A stretch of DNA of 64,000 nucleotides from Macrobrachium rosenbergii (lineage: Eukaryota > Arthropoda > Malacostraca > Decapoda > Palaemonidae): positions 72,745,271 through 72,809,270 of the forward strand of contig NC_089742.1 of assembly GCF_040412425.1 (NCBI RefSeq). The letters are read 5' to 3'. Positions within the stretch are counted from its first letter, which is position 1, and each line of letters begins with the position of its first letter. The translations under genes were made by a program, and so were the position numbers. A model generated the notes under the pieces. That model ran no database searches. It saw only the letters and a program-made list of their open reading frames with translations, and had not been told where the DNA came from. Shown here one piece after another: positions 49,457 to 61,454 of the stretch.

Positions 49457-49808
49457 TATTAATAATTACTATACCGTGTATGTAAAGAGCTTGTATTTTA
49501 TATAGTGTACGTTAGGCTACCATAATATATGTACACGTATATGGCACTGAATACCCTAGTGTAGGCTAGGCTGTGTTCGAGATACGTTTTGGTATTTCTT
49601 ATGTTTTTTCCAACAAACGATGGTTTTTTTGGAACTTAACCCCATCGTAAGTAGGACAATACGTGTATAAGCATTTTTAGTTTGTTGTGTGTATTTTTGA
49701 ACTATTAAAATAGGCAGTTCTAAGTATTTTTAGAAGGGTTCTAAGTATTCACTGGTTTTAGCTATTCGCGAGGGGGGTACGCATCCCCTGTGAGTAGGGG
49801 TTTACTGT

Positions 49809-50079
<271 letters not shown>

Positions 50080-50138
50080 TATCAATCACTCTCCCTTTCT
50101 ATCTATCTACCCATCCCTCACATTCTACTACTATCCTT

Positions 50139-50140
<2 letters not shown>

Positions 50141-50191
<51 letters not shown>
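50141..50191. repeat. (GA)n microsatellite
   Basis: Uninterrupted GA run of about 25 units. Confidence 0.97.
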
Positions 50192-50194
<3 letters not shown>

Positions 50195-50329
50195 CTGTTT
50201 GCCCAGGTGCTACCCTTCACACAGTCAATATGTCAAGATGACTGACAGTTAGGCCTACATCCCTCCCCCTAAGTGGGACACTTCATATCAGTAAAAGATT
50301 GGGAAAAGCAAAGAACTGTACAAAAATCT

Positions 50330-50580
50330 TACTAATTTACTATATTTTCTTTAATGACTTGATATTTTGCTGTGTTTACATTAATATTAATTCATGTATT
50401 TGCAAATTAGTAAATAATTTTTCAACATGAAAATAACATGAAAATACAGTAAATAGTGAATACTGTATTGCTCTATGAAAAAATCCTCAAATTAGCGAAT
50501 TTTCCACAATATATTTGGTAATACGTTTCATAGAAAAATCCACGATTAACTGAAGCCGCTATACAACGGGGGTTCACTGT
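50330..50580 (-). repeat. Pogo/Tigger-like terminal fragment, copy 2
   Basis: Inverted counterpart of 44630-44870 (AATTTTCCACAATATATTTG, CCACGATTAACTGAAG). It ends ACGGGGGTTCACTGTA, like a terminus of the 47618-49807 family. Confidence 0.6.
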
Positions 50581-50585
50581 ATGAG

Positions 50586-50689
50586 ATGATCCAAACAAGT
50601 CTGTGAGTATCCCACGATTCATTTGATTCGGGGGGCAATGATCCAAACAAGTCTGTGAGTATCCCATGATTCATTTGATTTTGGGGGCA
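50586..50689. repeat. 52-bp tandem duplication
   Basis: Two units beginning ATGATCCAAACAAGTCTGTG, at 50586 and 50638, nearly identical. Confidence 0.9.
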
Positions 50690-51684
50690 TTCTTGTAGAT
50701 TACCCTATTGGAAAAAAGGCTACATAAGTGTCAGTAAATCTCTCTCTCTCTGTTGTTACAAGAATATTCTAGCATAGACTATATTCATAAATATCTCTAT
50801 TACTTTTAGTTAAAACAAATTACTAAATTTCAATTAACAATAGTAGGCAGATAATTCTTTACACTAACATTTTACAAATATGTCTATGTTTATTCTGCAA
50901 TGCTAGGTCTCCATGTGAAAAGTTTTCAAAGACACTACAGGCACCATAACAGCAACAACAAAAACAAGAATAGCCACAACAGGAACCACAATAAAATGGC
51001 TAAATATAAGATAGGCCTATAATCCAAACGTCATAAGCTGCATAAACCGACAAAAAGACATAGGACATTATAGGTCTACGTCATTTCTTATAATCCTATT
51101 ATTCTGAAAGGAGACAATGTCCTCAAGAAAATCCTCAGCAAATTACATCCAGTATGACTCGTATAGCCTACCATAAGCATATTCCGGTTTTGTATAGCAC
51201 AGTCACTGCTTGTCATTCCACTGAATGTGTAAATGACTGCAATGAAATTGATTTTATAACTACTAAAATGCAGTAAAATTTCCTAAAATCAATATGAAAT
51301 ACCAGTCTGCAAAACTCTGAGACAATCTTGGTGTTTAAATTTAGAATGGTGAACACACTTGACAGTATCAGATGGTAATTATCACTGTCTTGTAATTCAA
51401 GAGTACCGATTTAAATGCAGACATTCCCTGTGCCACCTATGTGGTCAGGTGAACCTAATCTACGAAAAACAACATTGCAGGATCACGGAACACTCCTGAC
51501 TTCATTAATATTTTCCTATTTTTTTTTTTACCAGTTTTAGGGAGATGTATATTATGATTTTATTTCAGGGGATAATATAACATTTCCTTTTGATAATCTG
51601 CAGAACTTATTTCAGCTCAGTAAAACAACCATTGCTAAATTAATGAAGATGGAAAGAACCACAGATTAATAAACTTTCTGAAAC
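50690..51684. other. No gene recognised
   Basis: AT-rich, downstream (3') of the USP exon on the minus strand, so probably intronic for that gene. A phrase near 51071-51118 loosely resembles the 46-bp minisatellite unit at 44252. Confidence 0.4.
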
Positions 51685-51790
51685 CATTGCAAACCAATCA
51701 GCTTCAAGGAATGGTCAAGACGTAAGCAGTGGGCGGGGCTTAGCTGCAAAGAGCCATGGATTTTGCTATAATATTCATTCATAATTCACA
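51685..51790 (-). repeat. Dispersed repeat R2, copy 2
   Basis: Inverted counterpart of 43845-43945. It contains GTGGGCGGGGCTTAGCTGC and AAACCAATCAG, which could pass for GC- and CCAAT-box motifs, but repetition in the window argues for a repeat. Confidence 0.55.
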
Positions 51791-51930
51791 GTTAATCTTA
51801 ATCATGAGTATTGCTATACAACACTCTGAGTATCCAAATGGGATCACCTGCAATAAGAAATTGGAGAATGAAATTTTTATATGTATTAAGAAGGATATTT
51901 CTTAATGCAAAAAATTTGGACTATACAAAC

Positions 51931-52154
51931 CTGTCAGTCATGAAGAGAGCCTGAATTACAGAATTCATGTAACATGTGTTTCCTAAATTCCGTAGACCAA
52001 CCCGCTGACTCAAAGTTCTTTGCTGGTAAGCAGATGTGTCCATGCCTATAGCTGTTCCAACTTGACTGAAGTAATTTCTTGTTCCTTCACCACTTGCCCA
52101 TGCATGCTCTTGGATCATTTCATGGATGTCTTTATCAGAGGGAGCTTCATATTT
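51931..52154 (-). CDS. Ubiquitin-specific protease exon with catalytic Cys box (USP35/USP38-like)
   Basis: An internal exon of a host gene. The acceptor TTTGCCCTCTCTTTCAG precedes 52154 and a GT donor follows 51931 (AG-GTTTGT). It encodes 74 codons plus two bases. Residues 52-74 read VGLRNLGNTCYMNSVIQALF and MTD: the first box of the USP catalytic domain, with the nucleophile Cys at residue 61 in NTCYMN. The QALFM continuation is typical of USP35/USP38 rather than most USPs. These enzymes remove ubiquitin from proteins. The His box and the rest of the domain must lie to the left, on exons outside or not recognised here. The subfamily is inferred from one motif. Confidence 0.85.
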
Positions 52155-53470
52155 CTGAAAGAGAGGGCAAATTACCATATCAAGACAGAGAAATATTTCA
52201 ATGGGAGAAATTTTACTGCTATCAAGAAACTGACTCTTGAGGATTAGGAACCAGCAAACTACTAGCAGAATGTGTCCAACAGTTCTGGGGTCTAACAAGC
52301 AGTCCTGAAAAGGGCTATACCTAGCTGGTACAACTGTAAGCCATACTCCATAAACACTGAATCAACAGCAGCCTTAAGCATTTTCTCTATATATGCAGTG
52401 CAAAAAACAACAACCGAAGCTGATCACAAAGTGTGAAAAGTGACAAGGATTAGAAGGAAGAGGGACCAAAGTCAGGAGCATCCTCTCAAATCTTTCAGGT
52501 GATAATACTGACAGCAGCTACAGTACAAGGGAGCCAAATGAGAACAAATCTAAGGATAATTTGGGCCCAACAGGTAAAATCACACAAAGATATTAGTGAT
52601 CGCCTTGAGGCAAAATTGATGGAAAAAAAAAAAAACTAATTTCTGTATTTCCTTTAAAGACTATAAAGGCAGACAGGCCTATATCAAGACCATAACTTGA
52701 AGCTAGGTACTAAGAATTTAGCTGTAGTATTATAGGCCCTTAAAACAACTGAAGACAGAAAGAAATAAGTGTTTTTGGACATTTGTTTTATGTGCATTGG
52801 TGGATAAAACAATCATTCCTCTACTCATTCTACAACTGTTGGTCTTCTGATGATAAATTATCAAGGAGGAAAACAAAGGAATAAGACATTCTTATTATCA
52901 ATGCCCTCAATGACAGAATGACTTGCTTAAATAACATGGCTTCACTATTGAATACTTTTTTATCATATTCAATGTTCAAGCCATATAACAGGCAACAAAT
53001 CCCTCAACCTGGGGAATCTCTTATTCTCCAGTGCAAATCTAAATACCTGTACATACTCTTTCTCATTATTACTTCAACCTCTTTAATATTTTACAAATTT
53101 TCTCTTGTCTTGCTGTCCAAACTCTATTAATATTACTTCACAGTACAACTGGACCTTCACTTTCTTTTTACTTCATTTAATTTAAACTGACTCTCTTGAA
53201 CTTTCTTTCTAACCTGTATAGTTTTTTGTCTTTGCCACGATTATCATGATGAGATACCACTGCTAGTATTGGAGTTGACTTTCAAGGGTAGTAGTGGGAA
53301 GTGTGGTGATCTTGGTCATCCCGTGGCAGTTTGGACTTATGACAAACCCTATGATTTGTCATACTAATGTCTCTTAAGCTTGTCAGGCAGTCTATCTCTC
53401 TTTTTTCATTTATTTTTTAAAAACTTGGGTAAATCCAAAGACTTTTCCTACCCCTTGACCTGTTGAAGCC
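52155..53470. other. Intronic sequence, no gene recognised
   Basis: Lies upstream of the USP exon on the minus strand. Open frames are short and without domains. Confidence 0.5.
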
Positions 53471-54456
53471 TCCCTGACACAGGTACAAGTGAAATTTTTT
53501 ATGTAATTTGTATTTTTGCTAACATACAAACCCTCGGTCTTTACATATGGTGTTTACTTTCAGCACAAGCTAGAACTGGTCGTTTAACTTAAAGCAACAG
53601 GGGAGGAAGCCCTGCCATCCAGTTGGTATGCATTCGCTTTTTCTTTTGGCCACAGCCTGAGACAGATGTGTCTCTTCTGCTGCCTGCCGTTCGACTTAAT
53701 TCTTCATTTATTTTTCGTTTTGAGTATATTACTGAGTTATTTTGCTTATTTTGGAAATACTAATACCTTAGTTGTTCCTACAGCTATGTTGCGCAGTTAT
53801 TATCATCTCGCTTTAGACTATGAGCATTTCTCTTTAATTTTCTCTCTAACTTGTTTTGCTTTTTGATATAATGCAAACCCAACTCTTGGTGTTTGTTCTT
53901 TTATTGTTAAATCTTTTTTGTTATTAAGCATCCAAGGAAAGAGAGGGAGCCTCTCTCCTCCAACTGTTTCTATTTTTACATGCCTTCTCAACCTCATTTT
54001 ATTGAACATCCTTGTTCTACATCTTTTCTCTGTTTGTTCTGAAGAATTTTTTCTCTGAAACAAGCAGGGATTTTATTTCCCCTACACTAGTACTTGGAAT
54101 GTTGTAATATTTTAATCTTTCACATGATGTTGAGATTGAGAGGCTTGAGATAAAAGAGGGTTCTCTGGCTGCAGTGTGATGCTGGAATGCGTATTATGAG
54201 AGTTCTGCTCACTTTCAAGCAAGGAATCCCCTCTCCCTTCTCATGGAAGGAAGTGGAGGTTGATGTTGCAGGACCTTTAGACAAAGTTTACCAGTTTCAG
54301 CAAGTTGTCCCCAAGACCAGTAGCTATTCCTTTCTATGGTTCCTGTCTACAGTTCTTGCTCCATCTCGGGGAGGGGGGGGGGTTCAGACATCCTCTGCTC
54401 CCTTCCCCTCCTCTCGTTTCTATTTTGGAGGATGAGAAGTCCCAGGACAGCCTTTA

Positions 54457-54978
54457 TTGATGATTTTCATCACCACCTCCACTTTCTTTATTATATGTTG
54501 CATGGCAGTCTCTCCGGCTTCTTCCTTCCCTGGAGGGTTACACAGTAACTGTAAGGAAGGCGACACTCCTTCGGAGGGACAGCCTACAAGCCACGTTCAG
54601 CCAGTCGACTTTGATTTGGGTGTGTGCGCGTCGTTGCAGTGTGCTGTAGCTTCAAGAGCTGCTTCACCCCCTCCTCCATTCGACATTAGTTATGCAGAAG
54701 TTGAGCCCTCGCCTTCGTCTTTTGCTGTAAGCAACACCTGCATCTTCCCCTGGCGTTCATCCTCAACAGTCCGTCAGCTGTCAGTATGCTTCCCACCCAG
54801 ATCATCTTCCCCTTCCTTCCGTTGTCCTTCAGGGCACGGACGACAGTTTCTTCAGTTCCATGGAGTTCCTAGCTTACTTGTGCTAACTCTTCCCTGCATG
54901 TTTCCTTTTGGGAACAGTTCTTGGTTGCCATTTTCAGCAATGTCGCCACAGTTTTCTGGACATATTAGCCGAAGATAA
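54457..54978 (+). pseudogene. Gag-like Ser/Pro-rich frame, function not assigned
   Basis: 173 codons rich in Ser, Pro and Phe (for example ASRAASPPPPFDISYAEVEP). No catalytic or zinc-finger motif. It sits downstream of a DIRS-type terminus, where gag would be expected. It may equally be a chance frame in degraded repeat DNA. Confidence 0.3.
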
Positions 54979-55589
54979 GCTCTCCAAGGAAGGCAGATAT
55001 GTGGCCATGCAATTTCGCACACCCGTGTCTTTGCTTCATGTTGTACGACTGAGGAGGGAAGAGTAGGGCCTGAGCAGGCAGAAGTAAGCTTTGCCTTGGT
55101 CACCATGTTGCAAGACAATGACACTGCTGCAGTTAGCCGAACATCTTTAGCTAAAGCTTCACTCTCCAAGGAAGAAGAAGTGTGGCCACGCAGATGTTGC
55201 ATGGCTGTCCTTTCTATAAATATTAAATGACCGAAAAACAACTATCCTTGGTTTTTTCACTGATTTCATCTCCACCTTTGGCTCTCCCTTGTCTATGGCC
55301 ATAGAGCTGGAGCCTCTTAATTAACCTGAGTGAGTGTCAAGTATGTGGAGGCTTCTTCATCCCCACACATTCCCGATCAGGAACGTTGCCATGGCATAGC
55401 ACATCTGGGGCCAGGCCCCCAACCACATTCATATAGAAAACGGATTGCTCTTCACAGAACATTTCCCGCCACCACGATTGTTAAGACAATTGGCTGACAT
55501 CCATGGGACATCAGTTACAGTTCTCCCATTCACTTTGCTGTGAACAAGATCATCAAGATTTCTATGGCACTGTGGGGTGTGCCTCTTAG

Positions 55590-55870
55590 GTTCTTCATTG
55601 CAAGAGTGGGTAGAGCTGTCGCCTAGCATGCTGTTGGCCCAGCATTCAACTCTCCTACCAGCTAATGAAGAATTAGAGGAATTTATTTTTGGTGATAGAA
55701 ATTCATTTCTCGTCATAATGCGGTTGGGATCCCACAATAAGCTGTAGGTCCAGTTGCTAGGTAACCAGTTGGTTCTTAGCCACGTAAAATAAATCTACTC
55801 CTTCGGGCCAGCCCTAGGAGAGCTGTTAATCAGCTCAGTGGTCTGGTTAAACTAAGATATACTTAACTTA
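55590..55870 (+). mobile_element. tRNA-derived SINE, second family
   Basis: The head has an A-box-like GAGTGGGTAGAGCTGTCGCC and a B-box-like CCAGCATTCAACTCTC about 30 bases later. The body includes GTTGCTAGGTAACCAGTTGG, TAGCCACGTAAAATAAATC and CGGGCCAGCCCTAGGAGAGC, a combination I associate with widespread arthropod SINE bodies. It is not related to the SINE at 28700-29140. Confidence 0.7.
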
Positions 55871-56340
55871 GCCTCCACTCTTCGTTCTCATGGAGAGTTC
55901 CCTGGCAAACGGGATCGCTCTTCCAAAAGTGTTTCTACCTCCACAGTTTCCAATAATGAGTACATCCGATGAGCGGGATCAATCTACCAGACCTTTACGA
56001 CCATCGTTGCATGAGTGACAACCTTTCAAGGCTGCGTTCATCCAAGGGGATTTCAACACTCTCCAGGTAGGATAGGAGTATTTGTTTAGTTGTTCCTAGA
56101 GCCGGGATAGTTCCAGTTTTGACAGCACGGGTTTCTTCGGATCCCCATACGTTTCTGACAGCAGTTTTAGTTTCCATTCACCTTATGGATGGCCATTCCT
56201 ATGACAAGCACCTTGACTGTGCATCTTCGGGTGTTTTACTGATTACGACTTCCAAGATAGGACTCCTTTCTTTGAGAGCATGCAGTCGCAGTGTCTTCCT
56301 CTGCAGTTCATGGATGAAAAGATAGATTAGTTCATTGATA

Positions 56341-57880
56341 ATGAACCAATTACAGGTTATATCTTGCTTGGTTGAACAAGAATCCTATGAATTTAAGATA
56401 ATCGACTACAAGAACATTAAGGGGTTGAAAAGGCCAAGCAAAATTCAGCAACAAAATTTTCAAACTGAAAATTATATATGTAAATAAATAAAATTCCTCT
56501 GGGGTAAACCCTAAGGCCATGAAAACCTTTGGATCAGATGAAGACATCTGCATGGGCTTCAGCAAAAATACTGTTTTATGAGTTTTTCAAGCTACTCTAA
56601 TCTCCCAAACAGAGATTGGTAATAAAAAATTTAAATGTCTCTGCGAGTGTTCCAAGGTGATTAAATGCTAATCAACCACTTGGCTGGTGCAAAAGACCAA
56701 CAATACAGTGAATCACCCTTGTCGGAGAACTTTCAAACAGTCATCTGGGTCAGCCTAGCGATCTTATTTTTATTTCAAATGCCAACCCTCACCTGCCAAA
56801 GTGAAGATAAACCTATCTTTAACAATAAGCAAGATTCATCCCAAATAATGTATAGTATATACAATTTGCTATTTTCATTTGTTTGAGGCATGTCCAGGGT
56901 ACTGATGTAAGAGCAATTATTCTGCACAGGGCAATTAATTGACATTTTGAAAGATATGCAATTAGAAATATATTCCTAACCATCTTCCCTTGGAAATCCT
57001 TGCACTAGTGCATGGTATTACAGTAGTTTTAGATTAGTCTTTATGCAGTATTGTGTTTTTCTGAACATTAACCAACGCTTTTTTCCCCCTATCAACTTCA
57101 GGTTGTATTATTATCTAGACATAAGATTTAGAAACTTCTCAAGGTTGTTTTATGTGCCACTAGCTTTTAAATATGGATAGTTTAATAAAGGCAAAGAGGC
57201 TCCCATGCTTCATTTCAAATCTGCTGCACAATTTTTCTTGAAAACATGACAGAGGGAAAGAAAATCTCTGAGGACAAAATTTATAATTGTTATTTTATAA
57301 TTGTTATTATCATTAATACATTACAGAAACCACTGTTCCAGTGTGTACCCCAGGCTTAAGATAATTCTTTACTTAAGACAGAACCTGGAAGTATTTTGAT
57401 CGTCTGGTATGTGGGAGAGGCTAATCCTAAAGTTTACTTTTATCCTACTGTTGACTGTTACCAAAGAAATCGGAAAAGTATATACCCGAGTTCGTGATAT
57501 TTGAATAAGAATACAAGGCAATTTGTGTAAAACAAATAATTTCCCTCCAACCACAACAAACAGATACTCTCCAACAAAGAGAATTCAGCCCACCTTTAAT
57601 ACAGTAGCACTCACAAGGTAAAAATGAAGACTACTACTGTATACAAAAAGATAAATGTCCCAACAAATAATATTTAAGGTACAGTATTTACTTATAAAAA
57701 TGTGTTGTACAGTAAACTGGTTACACAACACTATGGTTACACTGAGTGGCTGGCAACTGAATAATCACCCAATCACTGCATTTTTCATTATTCACTACAG
57801 AGTCAATATGCTAACAAAGAATTGAAAACAAGAAGTGCTATACTGATTTTAAAAAAGAAGACAGTAGTAGAAGAATAAGT
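56341..57880. other. Intronic sequence, no gene recognised
   Basis: AT-rich, no domains. Lies between the two recognised USP exons. Confidence 0.45.
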
Positions 57881-57908
57881 AATAAAAAATGCTTCCAACA
57901 TTCCATTT

Positions 57909-58169
57909 TCAAAGGTTGAACAGACTGGCTATTGATAAGTGTGGTAAAAGAGATAAAAGATCTCTTAGCAATAGGGTTTCGTCCAGTATAATCACCACAG
58001 TACTTGCTTGGACTAGGAAGTCATTCCTGTTTTCATACACCAGCCAGGGATTGTGGCATACAAAAAAGAGGTTCGTTTGTTGTAAGGACACATCAGAGTT
58101 GGGCAGTTCTGTTGAAACATCCATCAAAGACAGTCTGTCAGAAAATATTTCTAGAAGGCTATTATTCAT
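57909..58169 (-). CDS. Possible additional exon, unassigned
   Basis: An 86-codon minus-strand open frame (includes FFVCHNPWLVYENRNDF and DETLLLRDLLSLLPHLS) in AT-rich DNA between the two USP exons, on the same strand. The plus strand is also open over the same bases (57889-58182), so only one can be real. A possible acceptor TTTCTGACAG lies near 58140, but I see no clear donor. I recognise no domain. Confidence 0.25.
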   Translation of the reverse strand: MNNSLLEIFSDRLSLMDVSTELPNSDVSLQQTNLFFVCHNPWLVYENRNDFLVQASTVVIILDETLLLRDLLSLLPHLSIASLFNL

Positions 58170-58454
58170 AAATGTATTTTAAACAGTAAACAGTATTTTT
58201 ATGCCACCTTGGTGACCCATAAACTGATGGATGTTCATGAAATTGTCATGTCATTATAGAGTATTTCATTAAAATGTTCCCACAGTTGCGATACTTAATC
58301 TTCCACAGTAACCAAGTGCAGCACTATAATTTATAGTAGTGCACAGTACATCAACATTTATTGATCATATCTGAAAAAGTAGACAAGGACCATGATTATG
58401 AAAATCCTATTACATCCTCCACTACTATTGCCACCAAAAATAAACAAGTACAAC

Positions 58455-58826
58455 ATGTACTGAAGTTTCTTCAGCGTAATAGAGTTTTCTGTTCAGCGCA
58501 TAATCAAGGCCACCAAAAATAGATCTACCTCTTCATGGTCTCAGTATAGTGCTCTATGAGCTGCAGCCCATGAAACTTTAACCGCAGCCGGGTGGTGGCC
58601 TGTCCTATATCATTGCCAGACGCATGATTAAGGCTAACTTTAACCTTGCATAAAATAAAAAACTACTGAGGCTAGAGGGCTGTAATTTGGTGTTTGATGA
58701 TTGGAGGGTGGATGATTAACATACCAATTTGGAGCCCTCTAGCCTCATTAGTTTTTAAGATCTGAGGGTGGACAGAAAAATTGAGGATGGACAGACAATG
58801 CCATCTCAATAGTTTTCTTTTACAGA
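58455..58826. mobile_element. Palindromic repeat element
   Basis: AACTACTGAGGCTAGAGGGC (58661-58680) is inverted at 58734-58753 as GCCCTCTAGCCTCATTAGTT, forming a hairpin centred near 58706. The surrounding ATAGATCTACCTCTTCATGG and the tail GTGGACAGAAAAATTGAGG through TAGTTTTCTTTTACAG look like part of the same element, which I believe is abundant in decapod genomes. No coding capacity. Confidence 0.65.
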
Positions 58827-59257
58827 AAAAGACAATAAAAACAAAATAAGAGGAAAACCAGAAATGGCAGCGGAAGCAGCAGAGGAATTGAGACAACTTA
58901 TCTTCAGCCTTCCAAAAGAAGAAAAGGACACCATCAAAAGAACATAAAAGGAGTATTTTAAACTGAACAGCATTGTAGCAGCAGCAATCAAATTCAATAA
59001 AATATGCTTAAATGAAGGGTTATAACAGATAAAAATAATAATAATAATATACAAAAAATGGATAAAAGTCATATTTCTAAAACAATACATTCACAAAACC
59101 TGAGAAAAACTTGATTTTGTATATATGAATAGCTTAATCTGAAATAAGCCCTTAGCCTATCAACATGTTTGTTCTTGCAGAGAACAACAAAATTTAAGTT
59201 GGCTAGTGATAAATGAAAATAGAAAGCATTCATTTGCTTCACAATCAAACTACTTAC

Positions 59258-59416
59258 TATCAAAACATCCATCAGTGGTTGATATGTTTGGGGGTAGCCA
59301 GGATGCAATGCCATAAGAGTAAAAACAAGAGTAGCAAGGTGGTTTAAAGTCATTCTAGCATTATCGGAACACTCCCTCTCAAGCCTCCCAAACACCTCCA
59401 ATAAAGGCATTATGAT
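59258..59416 (-). CDS. Host-gene exon, probably N-terminal part of the USP35/USP38-like gene
   Basis: An exon of exactly 53 codons, phase 0. The acceptor TTATATTCCAG precedes 59416 and the consensus donor GTAAGT follows 59258. It encodes IIMPLLEVFGRLERECSD, a helical stretch, then LVFTLMALHPGYPQTYQPLM and DVLI. Such helical repeats suit the ARM/HEAT-like N-terminal region of USP35/USP38. It lies 7.1 kb upstream of the catalytic exon on the same strand, and its phase requires an intermediate exon or direct phase-0 joining; the catalytic exon also starts in phase 0, so direct joining is possible. Good exon, tentative gene assignment. Confidence 0.6.
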
Positions 59417-59744
59417 CTGGAATATAAAATAATACTTAATTCTTGTAAACCATTTTGTCTTATAAATACACCCAATATTTTTAATTTTTTATTATAAATA
59501 ATTTAGAATGGGCATTAAGATTTGAAGTTAATAGTTATAAATAAGTAATGTGATAGTTGGCAAGTAAATATGCCATGGAGAGGAAGCAAAGTTTGATCTA
59601 CTGGAAGCTCTAACTTTTTTAATATATTCATATAAAATCAGAGTCCCCGTCACAGAGATAACAAGACCATTGATTAAAGAAAATGGTTTATAAACACAAA
59701 ACAAAATCTCACAAATATAGGTTTGTATATACAAAATCACAAAT

Positions 59745-60310
59745 TTTTAATCAATTTGTACTTTTCATAACTACAAACCTATATGTCTTTACATAGGGGA
59801 AAATCTCTTAAGCGCTAGCTGGACACGGTTAAAAATAGAACAAGTGTTTGGTGGAAGCAGGGGGATAGCCAATGGGGAGAGAGTATTTTACACTCTATAC
59901 AGTGCAATTTCTTATACTAATGCCAAATACTGTATATATTCAGGAGGGAGGCAACCAACTCCTATGCTCATTACCTGGCAATAGGTATCAATCCATCATT
60001 GATTTGCATCTGTAATCACTCATAGTACCAGTATTATTTTTTACACATTATAATCCACATATGGGAGATATAAACTATAAATACTCCTGGATACTGATCC
60101 CAGGCTGGAGGGTCTACTGTCAAGACCTTGGTGGGGCATTACACTGATTAAACCACAGAAATAAGATTTTCCAAAAAAATCTAGTTTACATAGGCCTAAT
60201 CCTGGCCAGGTATCCCACTGGTGGTAATTCAGTAGTGGTATAAGTCATTCCCTGTGTTGTCCAGACTTGCTACAGCAAGTAAACTGATAGGTTTGTATTA
60301 AAAAATTTAT
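59745..60310. repeat. Terminus of a second DIRS-type family, solo remnant
   Basis: 59750-59900 has CTTTTCATAACTACAAACCT and TGTCTTTACATAGGGG. An inverted partial match, AAACTGATAGGTTTGTATT, lies near 60281-60299 and TTTACATAGGCCTAATCC near 60185. The arrangement mirrors the terminus plus internal complementary region at 60415-60760, but no coding part is attached. Confidence 0.5.
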
Positions 60311-61078
60311 TTTATTTTTAAAAATCTCAACTGTACCACTCAACCACAATAAAGTACATATGCCTTACCTACTTCGATGGGAAAGTCTTCTCATTCAAAG
60401 AAAATGTAAAGGGACAAATTTTAAATCAACATGTATTTTTCATAACTAACAAGCCTGTCTTAATGTAAGGGAAAATTCTCTAGCGCCTGCTGGAGTCTGG
60501 TTAAAAAAAAAGGGTACAAGGATTTTGGTGGTAACGGAAGCTATCCAAGATGGCAGAAAGGAGGAAGCTACAGCCGACCTGCCTTAACCCATCTCAGCTA
60601 CAATGCATCAGTTTCCTTTAGCCCAGGTAACTAAATGAGCGGTGGCTTGAGGTAGGCCATATACATTAAGACCGAAGATTGTTAGTTACGAAAAATACTA
60701 ACTGATTTAAAATTTGTCATTTGTTCATTCACAGACTAAACCTTTGGTCTTAGCATAAGGGGGACTTACTCTTGGAGGGAGGATAAACCCCAGAACCAAC
60801 TGGAGGGTTTGACACACCTGGGCTCACTTCCTGGCCAAAGTAGGACATAGGAAGGAGTCATATGCCTCTGATCTGTTCAGTAAAAGATAACTGTACTCAG
60901 CAGCCAGACCATCTGGGTTATGAGACAATGTGAACTCCAGTTACACTGTGTCTTGTAGGAAAATAAAGAACCTGTAATTGTCTGAGACAAAAAAAACTTT
61001 CACATTAACCACCAACCTTGTTTGTTGTCATTTCCTCTCTCCCCTTGTAAGGGAGAGGAAGGGACTCGCTTCCATATA

Positions 61079-61398
61079 CAGGCAGTCCCCCGGTTTATAA
61101 TTGTGAGCGAAAATCATCATAAGCCAAAAGATCATCGAAAATCGTCAAAAGTTCCAAGAAAACCTTACTTTTAATGTTTTGGGTGTATTGAAAACAATGT
61201 AAACTGCAAATTTATTGAGTTTTTCATAAAAAAACCCACCAAATTTTTATTACTGCCATTTAATAGCCACATTTCTTCCATCAGATTGGCGTCGTAACCC
61301 CGTAACATGCATCATAAACCGGGAAATAATTTCTGATGAATATATTTGAAAAGCGTCGTAACCTCGGAACATCATAAGCTGGACCTGGGGACTGCCTG
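61079..61398 (-). mobile_element. TA-flanked MITE, family M1, copy 2
   Basis: Ends CAGGCAGTCCCCCGGTTTAT and GGACCTGGGGACTGCCTG, flanked by TA at 61077-61078 and 61399-61400. The interior is the reverse complement of 49093-49456 (TTATGATGATTTTCG style, GAAATAATTTCTGATGAATA). It is inserted in the 3' part of the family B DIRS element. Confidence 0.85.
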
Positions 61399-61454
61399 TA
61401 TAGTTGTATTGTGTAGGAACAACTAAAAAAACCAATGGAATGGGCCTCATCACC

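Larger units (their letters stand above)
47618..49807 (+). mobile_element. Pogo/Tigger-like DNA transposon remnant (2.2 kb)
   Basis: Starts CAGTGAACCCCCGGATTCG and ends GAGTAGGGGTTTACTG, imperfect inverted ends with TA at 47616-47617 and 49808-49809. Near 48260 it has ATG followed by KYAAKFKLQVVVEAKK, which resembles the N-terminal helix-turn-helix of pogo/Tigger-type transposases. A frameshift and stops follow within about 30 codons. A smaller TA-flanked element is nested at 49093-49456. Confidence 0.7.
53470..56340 (+). mobile_element. Degraded retroelement debris, probably DIRS-type 5' end
   Basis: 53480-53650 (AATTTGTATTTTTGCTAACA, then ACAAACCCTCGGTCTTTACA) resembles the element terminus at 59750-59900. 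Downstream on the plus strand is a Ser/Pro-rich, gag-like open frame of 173 codons at 54457-54978 and further GC-richer fragments to about 56330, interrupted by a SINE at 55590-55870. No RT or recombinase motif is visible. The call rests on the terminus and composition. Confidence 0.4.
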
